A stretch of DNA of 13,172 nt from CAVHIG01 sp963636105 (lineage in GTDB: Bacteria; Bacillota; Clostridia; Peptostreptococcales; Anaerovoracaceae). Position 1 is the first letter of the stretch. Each line of letters starts with the position of its first letter. Where the stretch lies: contig CAVHIG010000050.1 in NCBI GenBank assembly GCA_963636105.1, positions 1 through 13,172 on the forward strand, read 5' to 3'. Of this stretch, positions 1 through 5,792 are shown piece by piece. Both the position numbers and the translations under genes were made by a program. Under the pieces are notes generated by a model. That model was given only the letters and a program-made list of their open reading frames with translations, searched no databases and was not told where the DNA came from.

Positions 1-28
1 GCAGCCAGCTACCACCCCCAAATCTTCC

Positions 29-57
29 TTACAACAAATAATTTGATAAAGTATACA
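29..57 (+). promoter_or_regulatory. candidate sigma-A promoter for coaB
   Basis: TTACAA at 29-34 and TATACA at 52-57 are separated by 17 bases and would start transcription near 64, about 40 bases before coaB. The match to TTGACA/TATAAT is partial. The predicted leader holds a short GCGCA/TGCGC inverted repeat (71-75 and 82-86). Nothing else is visible in bases 1-105. Confidence 0.35.
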
Positions 58-105
58 TTTATAGAAATTTGCGCAGGCGATTGCGCGGAAAGGTAGAATA
101 AACGA

Positions 106-867
106 ATGAAAAAGGTTGTAATTACGGGAGGCCCTACAAATGAGCCTATAGATGAAGTGATGAAGATCACAAATATGTCCACGGGAAGTCTGTCCAAGGC
201 TCTTGCGGGATATTTCCTAGACGCAGGCTATGAAGTGAGCCTGATAATCAATAATTCCGTAAACACGGAAAGTCTTCTAAATAATGAAAAAGCAGAAAAT
301 CTTGAGGTCATCCATGTGGAGACGACGCAGGAGATGCTACGTGCACTCGAAATACAGAGCATGGCCGGCAAGACAGACGCAGTGATACATGCATCGGCTG
401 TGGGAGATTATAAGGCAGACTATACTTTCCTGATGGAAGATTTGGCAAAATATCTCTGGAAACAGCTTGAAAAAAATGAGATCAAAAGCGAAGAAGAATT
501 GCTTGAGGCAATGCTACGCGAGGATGAATACAAAATCGACAACAGTTCAAAGATAAGCAGCTATCAGGCAAATCTTACTGTAAAGCTCGGTCTAACTCCA
601 AAAATTATTTCAAGACTGCGCAAGTGGTATCCGCAGAGCCTTCTCATAGGCTGCAAGCTCCTCGAAAATGTTTCGAAAGAAGAGCTTTTTGATGTGGCGA
701 CAAGGCTTTGCAATAAAAACAGCATGGATTACATACTTGCGAATGACCTTGCGGATTTGAGAGACGGAAAACCGGCGAGATATTTGGTAAATAAGGAAGG
801 TTTCACAGGCACTACCTTAGACGAGCCGGCAGATATATTTGAATTTGTGGATTCAAAGCTACAGTAA
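106..867 (+). CDS. coaB: phosphopantothenate--cysteine ligase (CoaB), monofunctional type
   Basis: CoaB joins cysteine to 4'-phosphopantothenate in coenzyme A synthesis, in the cytoplasm. The 253-residue protein is the CoaB half only, as in streptococci and some clostridia. No CoaC decarboxylase domain is fused to it and none is seen nearby. The N-terminus has the nucleotide-binding pattern ITGGPTNEPID followed by ITNMSTG (residues 6-27). A central HASAVGDY (95-102) matches the family's H-S-x-A-V-x-D-Y stretch. SSKISS, TPKIIS, LIGCKLL and ILANDL follow in the order seen in streptococcal CoaB, where the Asn of ANDL contacts the substrate. The usual Phe of IGFKL is Cys here, and the usual Gly after STG is Ser. 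The ATG at 106 has AGGTAG at 91-96. The gene ends directly on a terminator, so it is probably transcribed alone or as the last gene of a unit that begins outside the window. Confidence 0.88.
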   Translation: MKKVVITGGPTNEPIDEVMKITNMSTGSLSKALAGYFLDAGYEVSLIINNSVNTESLLNNEKAENLEVIHVETTQEMLRALEIQSMAGKTDAVIHASAVGDYKADYTFLMEDLAKYLWKQLEKNEIKSEEELLEAMLREDEYKIDNSSKISSYQANLTVKLGLTPKIISRLRKWYPQSLLIGCKLLENVSKEELFDVATRLCNKNSMDYILANDLADLRDGKPARYLVNKEGFTGTTLDEPADIFEFVDSKLQ

Positions 868-869
868 AA

Positions 870-915
870 AAAAACAAACGGAGAGCCGCAAAGATTCGTG
901 GCCTCCGTTTTTTTC
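870..915. terminator. bidirectional intrinsic terminator between coaB and the GH18 gene
   Basis: AAACGGAG plus GCC (876-883 and 885-887) pairs with GGC plus CTCCGTTT (900-902 and 903-910), leaving one bulged A at 884 and a 12-base loop. A run of T follows on the plus strand (908-914). A run of A precedes it (866-874), giving a T run for the minus strand. It can serve both convergent genes. Confidence 0.85.
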
Positions 916-953
916 TCTGCAAATTTTGAAATACATACATTTTCAAACTCCGC

Positions 954-2669
954 TTAGAAGCTATTATAGAATATCGACCAGATATCACTTGTAGCCTGCG
1001 TATATTGCCATGCGGCGGCGCCTGCGAGCCCGTATTTATTTACAAGATTCGCTCTGTTTTTCATGGATGTGGCATCCTCAATCCAAATCTTATTGAGATT
1101 TCCGGACGAATCCGTATATTCCACATAATTTTGTCCTTTGGATTCAAGATAAGTCGTCGTAAGCCCGGCAGACTTGATTTTGTTCTGCACCCAGGTCATG
1201 GAGGCGGCATTTTTCGTAACAATCTTTCCCGAAGAATTCACGCACCATACCCTCGTATACATAGGCACGCCGAGCAAAATCTTCTCAGCAGGCACACCTT
1301 CATCAATCGTAGCCTGTATCGCCGTTTCCACCCAAGGAATGGAGGATACTGAGCCCGGCACCGTGCTTCCGCTGTAATGCTCATCATAAGCCATTATCGC
1401 AAGATAATCCACATATTCGGCCAGAGAGTCCCTATCATATTCCACACTCCAGGTACTCGGAATCAGCGTATCTATAGAAGTCACAAGGCCCTGGCGATTT
1501 GCATACTCACACAGGAGCTTTGTAAATTCCACAAGACCCGCGGCATCCGCATCCTTCACATCCTCATAATCGATATTTATCCCGTCCGCATCATAGAGGC
1601 AAGCGTAGAAAATATATTGCGCTACCGAGCGATAGAGGTATTCTGCCGTATTGAAGGTCGTAGTCGTAAAATTTGTAGAGCCCTTTGTGGACATGCTGTT
1701 TGTGACAGTAGCCCAGACCATATAGCCGCGCTCATGGCAAAGGTCGGAATAACCCTTGTCCGCAGTATTTTTGACATTTCCGCTGCCGTTTACTATGAGA
1801 TGAAACCAGGTGGGCGCCATGATGTCGAGCCCCTTATATTTTGCGGGAGCTGCGGGCGTGCCTGTGGAGGCGTAGTGCCATGCCAGAGTGAATTTTTCGC
1901 CGCTTTCCGGGACAAATTTGTCCTTCTTAGGCGCATAGAAGTCAACTCCCGAGAGATCCACGTCAGATAGTGTCACATAGTCTCTGTCTATGTATCCCAC
2001 ATCGCCCCCTGAAGTCTTGAATTTGTATAGATTATCGAGCTCTTCGAGTATGTATATTCTTTGATTTGCGGAAACTGCGAGGGTTTCTCCGGGATCCGCA
2101 CTCGCGCTTTCATCGAGGAGCGAGGCGCAGGCGGTGGCCTTTGCGCTGTTTACGCGGGCTACTGTCTCCTTGCCCGTATAGGATGTGAGCTTTATAGAAC
2201 CGCCCTTTACGGTGCTGCTCACGTTGAAAAACTGGCCTGCAGCGTTTAGAGGAAAGCAAATGACGTCATTTAGCTTTTTCAGCGGAATGTATGTAGTACC
2301 CGCATATTTTTTTATAAAATCTGTGGTCTCATCATCCGCCATAAGTATATTCAGCTTGCTCGTATCGATTGTGAGCTTCATATTCGCTACATCTACACTG
2401 ACGGCGCTGTTTTTCGCAAGGTATGTGCCGCTTTCTATAGCTGAGACCGGCATATATGGCGTGCCTTTTACATAGAAGCCCATGAGGCCTGTATCCCTGT
2501 TGTTATAATAAATTTTGTACGTATCATAAGTCTCGGTCGCGGCATAGGATGCTGTTGCCGAAATAATGCTGAGCAAAAGCAGCATAATCGCAATCAGCCA
2601 AAGCCTGCAACCCTTTAATGTGGCCTCTGCACAGGCCTGCAGACGGCCTTTAAAAACTAATCTCCCCAT
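954..2669 (-). CDS. secreted or membrane-anchored GH18 protein, YaaH-like, with copper-amine-oxidase-like and SH3-like domains
   Basis: This is a 571-residue exported protein, probably acting on peptidoglycan or another N-acetylglucosamine polymer outside the cell. Residues 22-44 form a hydrophobic segment ending ASYA-A, a signal peptide or anchor. Residues about 50-165 resemble the copper amine oxidase N-terminal-like domain common in clostridial wall proteins, and 170-240 look like a bacterial SH3 domain. The rest is a GH18 barrel. Its catalytic strand reads DGINIDYED (362-370), with Glu369 as the expected acid. The second Asp of DxxDxDxE is Asn, as in many YaaH/SleL relatives. MAYDEHYSGS and LLGVPMYTRVW are also typical of that branch. 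The open frame extends upstream to a GTG at 2720. I prefer the ATG at 2669 because AAAGGGAG (2676-2683) lies 6 bases before it and the predicted promoter would start RNA near 2720. The substrate is inferred. Confidence 0.85.
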   Translation of the reverse strand: MGRLVFKGRLQACAEATLKGCRLWLIAIMLLLLSIISATASYAATETYDTYKIYYNNRDTGLMGFYVKGTPYMPVSAIESGTYLAKNSAVSVDVANMKLTIDTSKLNILMADDETTDFIKKYAGTTYIPLKKLNDVICFPLNAAGQFFNVSSTVKGGSIKLTSYTGKETVARVNSAKATACASLLDESASADPGETLAVSANQRIYILEELDNLYKFKTSGGDVGYIDRDYVTLSDVDLSGVDFYAPKKDKFVPESGEKFTLAWHYASTGTPAAPAKYKGLDIMAPTWFHLIVNGSGNVKNTADKGYSDLCHERGYMVWATVTNSMSTKGSTNFTTTTFNTAEYLYRSVAQYIFYACLYDADGINIDYEDVKDADAAGLVEFTKLLCEYANRQGLVTSIDTLIPSTWSVEYDRDSLAEYVDYLAIMAYDEHYSGSTVPGSVSSIPWVETAIQATIDEGVPAEKILLGVPMYTRVWCVNSSGKIVTKNAASMTWVQNKIKSAGLTTTYLESKGQNYVEYTDSSGNLNKIWIEDATSMKNRANLVNKYGLAGAAAWQYTQATSDIWSIFYNSF

Positions 2670-2675
2670 TCTGAA

Positions 2676-2683
2676 CTCCCTTT
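2676..2683 (-). promoter_or_regulatory. ribosome binding site deciding the GH18 start
   Basis: On the minus strand AAAGGGAG precedes the ATG at 2669 by 6 bases. No comparable site precedes the GTG at 2720, so the first 17 residues of the longer frame are probably untranslated. Confidence 0.7.
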
Positions 2684-2726
2684 GAAATTTTTTTATATCT
2701 ATCGTCGTGATTTTTTGCACAATGAC

Positions 2727-2755
2727 ATCTTAGCACTTTTGAGGGCATAATTCAA
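2727..2755 (-). promoter_or_regulatory. candidate sigma-A promoter of the GH18 gene
   Basis: Read on the minus strand, TTGAAT (2755-2750) and TAAGAT (2732-2727) are 17 bases apart. The start would fall near 2720, giving a leader of about 50 bases to the ATG at 2669. Confidence 0.55.
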
Positions 2756-2853
2756 CCTAATCATGTGTAATTGTCGTAATGAAGGATGCGCGCGGTATCG
2801 ATTATTGAAGAAACCACCCATTAAAGCATCCAATAGAGCGCAAATGGGCGACT

Positions 2854-2878
2854 ATAATGGATGAAAATCATCCATTAT
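2854..2878. repeat. perfect 11-bp inverted repeat, candidate activator site
   Basis: ATAATGGATGA (2854-2864) and its exact reverse complement TCATCCATTAT (2868-2878) flank AAA. The right arm runs on into GCGC. A degenerate copy of CATCCATTATGCGC (CATCC-AATA-GAGCGC, 2827-2841) lies just upstream in the same orientation. The site sits about 160-190 bases before the predicted sigma-54 start, within the usual range for an enhancer-binding activator. A hairpin or insertion-sequence remnant is an alternative. Confidence 0.5.
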
Positions 2879-2935
2879 GCGCTTGAATTAGTTCTTTTCA
2901 GTTTACCTGTTCGGGTATCTTCTTTTTTTGACGAC

Positions 2936-2975
2936 AGTGAAACAAAGTGAATTTTCAACATTCTATCGTTTCGCT
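2936..2975. promoter_or_regulatory. possible second activator site (spaced inverted pair)
   Basis: AGTGAAAC (2936-2943) and GTTTCGCT (2968-2975) form an inverted pair with one mismatch and 24 bases between them, centred about 85 bases before the predicted sigma-54 start. The position suits an enhancer site, but the repeat is short and could be chance. Confidence 0.25.
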
Positions 2976-3014
2976 AGTGATGAAGTCATAGGTCCTTTAC
3001 AAAGTGATGACATT

Positions 3015-3030
3015 TGGCACATATTTTGCT
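3015..3030 (+). promoter_or_regulatory. sigma-54 (-24/-12) promoter of the iadA-carrier operon
   Basis: TGGCAC (3015-3020), five bases, then TTGCT (3026-3030) match the sigma-54 consensus without mismatch. The invariant GG (3016-3017) and GC (3028-3029) have exactly 10 bases between them. Transcription should start near 3040, leaving a leader of about 40 bases. The downstream sigma-54 activator gene supports this reading strongly. Confidence 0.9.
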
Positions 3031-3082
3031 CACTATATCAACAAAATGATGCATCGATAGACGAAAAAAGGAGGGGGTTCAT

Positions 3083-4222
3083 TTGATACAACTTATCAAG
3101 AATGTAAGGGTGTATCGTGACGGTAGCTGGCAGCCAAGTGAGATTTTGATTGCGAATAAAAAAATCGAAAAGATTGATACGCATATCAATTGCCGCTTTG
3201 ATGATCTGGTGATTGTAGACGGGCATGGTATGACGGCCATTCCGGGATACATAGACCAGCATGTGCATGTCTGCGGTGGCGGCGGTGAAGGTAGCTTCAT
3301 CACACAGGTACCACCTTTGAAATTCAGTGAGCCTGTAAAAGCCGGTGTTACGACGCTGGTCGGTTTGCTCGGCACAGATGGTACGACCAGAAACATCCAA
3401 AATCTGGTCGCTAAAACGAAGGCTCTGAAAGAATTCGGCTTGACCGCTTATTGCCTGACCGGTAATTATAACTATCCGTCGCCGACACTGACCGGTAGTG
3501 TGATGGATGACATCACGTTTGTGGATGAAATCATCGGTGTAAAAATTGCCATCGCCGACCATCGCTCTGCCAATATGACAACGGAATCCCTGATCAAGCT
3601 TGCTTCGGATGCCAGAGTTGCAGGGATGCTCTCAGGAAAACCAGGGATTGTCCATCTGCATACTGGCAGCGGCAAGAATCCGCTGAATATCATCTTTGAG
3701 GCTCTGGAACAGTCAGAAATTCCGATTTCCAATTTTCGCCCGACACATCTGGCACCAAAATATGAGCATGCACTGAAATTTGCTCAGCGTGGAGGTTATG
3801 TAGACTTCACCTGCGACCCAGACGATATGTATAACCGTACAATGCTTTTATGCAAGGCACTCGACGAAATTCCGGAAGGTCTGATGACCATCAGCACCGA
3901 CAGCAACGGCAGTCTGCCGATATGGAACGAAAAGAAGGAAATGATTGGAATTACCGCAGCGAGCATAAGTGCGCTGCATGAAACCATCAAGGCAATGGTA
4001 CAGGTGCATGCTTGTCCGTTGGAAAAAGCACTAAAGCCTGCGACCGAAAATGTGGCAAAAGCATTGCAACTCTATCCTTCAAAAGGCATTTTGGCGGCGG
4101 GCGCTGATGCGGACATTGTCCTTTTGGACGACAAGCTGAATATTGATACCGTATTTGCTCTTGGAAGATGCTTGCTTCGCGCAGGTGAGATGCAGGTACA
4201 TGTTAATTTTGAGTTTACATAG
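3083..4222 (+). CDS. iadA: isoaspartyl (beta-aspartyl) dipeptidase, M38 amidohydrolase family
   Basis: The enzyme hydrolyses beta-aspartyl dipeptides, which arise from protein isoaspartate damage or from cyanophycin-like polymers. It has 379 residues and the binuclear-metal amidohydrolase layout: HVH at His60/His62 in GYIDQHVHVCGGGGEG, Lys154 in GVKIAIADH as the likely carboxylated bridging lysine, His193 in HLHTGSG, His222 in RPTHL and Asp273 in STDSNGS. Glu69, Tyr129, Arg161 and Ser277 align with substrate-contact residues known from the E. coli enzyme. The loop after His222 appears about three residues shorter and lacks the arginine I recall at that place in E. coli. The start is TTG with AAAGGAGG (3067-3074) upstream. 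No signal peptide is seen, so it is cytoplasmic. It is the first gene after the sigma-54 promoter and lies 68 bases before the carrier gene with no terminator between them. Confidence 0.88.
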   Translation: MIQLIKNVRVYRDGSWQPSEILIANKKIEKIDTHINCRFDDLVIVDGHGMTAIPGYIDQHVHVCGGGGEGSFITQVPPLKFSEPVKAGVTTLVGLLGTDGTTRNIQNLVAKTKALKEFGLTAYCLTGNYNYPSPTLTGSVMDDITFVDEIIGVKIAIADHRSANMTTESLIKLASDARVAGMLSGKPGIVHLHTGSGKNPLNIIFEALEQSEIPISNFRPTHLAPKYEHALKFAQRGGYVDFTCDPDDMYNRTMLLCKALDEIPEGLMTISTDSNGSLPIWNEKKEMIGITAASISALHETIKAMVQVHACPLEKALKPATENVAKALQLYPSKGILAAGADADIVLLDDKLNIDTVFALGRCLLRAGEMQVHVNFEFT

Positions 4223-4275
4223 AAATCGCTAATCCAGTTTATCGTATTATTTTATTATTATAAATGATTGTAGAG

Positions 4276-4282
4276 AAAGGAG
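4276..4282 (+). promoter_or_regulatory. ribosome binding site deciding the carrier start
   Basis: AAAGGAG lies 8 bases before the ATG at 4291. The earlier in-frame ATG at 4264 has no such site and would place this motif inside the coding region, so 4291 is preferred. Confidence 0.75.
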
Positions 4283-4290
4283 TATTTATC

Positions 4291-5685
4291 ATGTCAGACA
4301 ATCTAAATGATACGAAGAAAAAGAAATTTACTATGCCAAACACATGGATCATCGTATTTGCGATGGTTGTCATCGTAGCAGTCCTGTCGTGGATCATTCC
4401 GCCGGGTACTTATGATTATGAGCAGGTGGAAGTCAACGGAACCATGAGAAATCTTGCAATCGAAGGTTCTTTCCACTATCTTGAAGATGGTTCCGGCACT
4501 CCAACCGNNNNNNNNNNTATCAATACCGCAGGCACCATCTTCATGGTATTGACGTGCTGCTCCACCTTCCGTATCATGGTACAGACTGGCGCATTTCATG
4601 CAGGTATCGGTGTTACCATGAGAAAACTCGGCAAATCCGGTCCGGTATTGCTGGTTGTTATGATGTTTATCTTCGGTTTGTGCGGTTCTGTATTCGGTAT
4701 GCTGTCTGAGCTTTTCGGATTTTATCCGCTGATGGTAGGCCTAGCGATTGCCTTAGGCTATGACGCAATCGTCGGAATGGCAGTGCTTGCGCTGGGTGCT
4801 TATGTTGGCTTTGCAGCAGGTACACTGAATCCGTATAATGTTATGATTTCGCAGGGTATTGCACAGGTAGAAACTTATTCAAATATGCCATATCGCTGGC
4901 TGACATTCGTAGTCATGATCAGTGTCTGTGCTGCCTATGTTCTTTGGTATGGCAGACGTGTAAAAAAAGACCCGAGCAAATCGCTGGTACATGGACTGAA
5001 GAATATGCACTCATTCTCTGAAGGCTCAATGGATGAGTATAAGATGAATAAGAAATTCGCATTTGTTCTCATTGATTTACTGATTGTGCTGGTCATTCTG
5101 GCATGGGGACTTCTGACACAAGGGTGGGGTAATAGACAGTTGTGCGGCCTGTTTATCCTGATGTCAGTCGTTGCGGCGCTAATTATGGGCTGGTCCGGAG
5201 AAAAATATGTACAGGAGTTTTGCGAAGGTGTCAAGGGTATGGCATGGGGTGCTCTCATTGCAGGTATTGCAGGCGGCATTATGGTTGTTATGAATGATGC
5301 CCTAATCATTGATACTATCATCCACTATCTTGCGGATCTTCTTGAAAATGCACCAAACCAGATCTCTGCGCAGTTGATGCTGCTCGTGCAGACTGCAATC
5401 AACCTGCCGATCTGCTCTTCTACAGGCCAGGCTGCCGTAACAATGCCGATAATGGCACCTTTGGGCGATGCGATCAATCTATCGCGTGATGCTGTTTGCT
5501 ATATCTATCAGCTTGGCAGCGGCTTGACAGATCTGATCTATCCGGTATCCAACATAGTTATTGTCTGCGGTTTGTCCGATATCAAATATGAAACATGGCT
5601 GAAATGGGTTATGCCGTTGGTTGGCATTCTGCTTGTTGTTGAAATGTTGCTTATTTCTGGCTTTGTTACATTGGGATTATGCTAA
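4291..5685 (+). CDS. YfcC/DcuC-family membrane carrier (C4-dicarboxylate, amino acid or peptide type), interrupted by an assembly gap
   Basis: This is a polytopic inner-membrane carrier of the family that includes YfcC and anaerobic C4-dicarboxylate carriers. The visible protein is about 464 residues. A first membrane helix (about residues 16-34, ending WIIPPGTYDY) is followed by a soluble hairpin, then the gap, then repeated hydrophobic segments. The conserved pore-like stretch INLPICSSTGQAAVTMPIMAP and the later GLTDLIYPVSN match the two re-entrant signatures of the family. Ten Ns (4508-4517) replace sequence just where the second membrane segment should begin. The frame is open across them, but the real gap length is unknown and a short piece is probably missing. 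Given the iadA neighbour and shared promoter, it likely imports the dipeptidase's substrate or exchanges a product; the substrate is inference. Only two of about forty Ile codons are ATA. Confidence 0.82.
   Translation: MSDNLNDTKKKKFTMPNTWIIVFAMVVIVAVLSWIIPPGTYDYEQVEVNGTMRNLAIEGSFHYLEDGSGTPTXXXXINTAGTIFMVLTCCSTFRIMVQTGAFHAGIGVTMRKLGKSGPVLLVVMMFIFGLCGSVFGMLSELFGFYPLMVGLAIALGYDAIVGMAVLALGAYVGFAAGTLNPYNVMISQGIAQVETYSNMPYRWLTFVVMISVCAAYVLWYGRRVKKDPSKSLVHGLKNMHSFSEGSMDEYKMNKKFAFVLIDLLIVLVILAWGLLTQGWGNRQLCGLFILMSVVAALIMGWSGEKYVQEFCEGVKGMAWGALIAGIAGGIMVVMNDALIIDTIIHYLADLLENAPNQISAQLMLLVQTAINLPICSSTGQAAVTMPIMAPLGDAINLSRDAVCYIYQLGSGLTDLIYPVSNIVIVCGLSDIKYETWLKWVMPLVGILLVVEMLLISGFVTLGLC
4508..4517. other. 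assembly gap of ten Ns
   Basis: A run of ten Ns lies within the carrier gene. Ten is a common placeholder for a gap of unknown size. Comparison with the usual layout of the family suggests that part of a loop and the start of a membrane helix are missing. Confidence 0.97.
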
Positions 5686-5739
5686 GATGACAGAAAGTAT
5701 AGTGCAAAGTATAAAAAAATAAGATAAGCTTTTGCATAC

Positions 5740-5784
5740 AAAAAAGAGGCTTGATTGGCTGATACCTTTCCTGCCTCTTTTTTC
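5740..5784. terminator. bidirectional intrinsic terminator between the carrier and the activator gene
   Basis: AAAAAGAGGC (5741-5750) pairs with GCCTCTTTTT (5773-5782) around a 22-base loop. A T run follows on one strand and an A run precedes it on the other, so it can end both convergent genes. Confidence 0.85.
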
Positions 5785-5792
5785 ATTGCATT

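Larger units (their letters stand above)
2756..3082. other. intergenic regulatory region upstream of iadA
   Basis: I see no gene in this stretch between the divergent GH18 and iadA genes. It holds a cluster of related repeats (2827-2882), a near-palindromic pair (2936-2975), a weak TACC/GGTA hairpin followed by a T-rich run near 2905-2929, and the sigma-54 promoter (3015-3030). The concentration of inverted repeats within about 220 bases of a -24/-12 promoter is what activator binding sites would look like. Confidence 0.6.

Noticed and set aside
1377..1970. 197-residue frame on the plus strand inside the GH18 gene
   Set aside because: It is antisense to a gene with clear GH18 motifs, has no ribosome binding site and reads as low-complexity shadow sequence without a recognisable domain.
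2827..2882. Insertion-sequence end or mobile-element remnant
   Set aside because: The repeats are short, no transposase or target-site duplication is seen and no matching copy appears at the other edge of the cassette.
2821..2930. Riboswitch or attenuator upstream of iadA built from the overlapping hairpins
   Set aside because: These sequences lie upstream of the -24/-12 promoter and so would not be in the transcript that starts there. Activator sites are a simpler reading.
3038..3562. 174-residue frame on the minus strand over iadA
   Set aside because: It is antisense to the metal-binding region of iadA and crosses the sigma-54 promoter region, with no independent support.
5703..5736. TGCAAA/TTTGCA inverted repeat after the carrier stop as an extra terminator
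   Set aside because: The stem is only 6 bp with a 22-base AT-rich loop and lacks a GC-rich core, while a convincing terminator lies just downstream.
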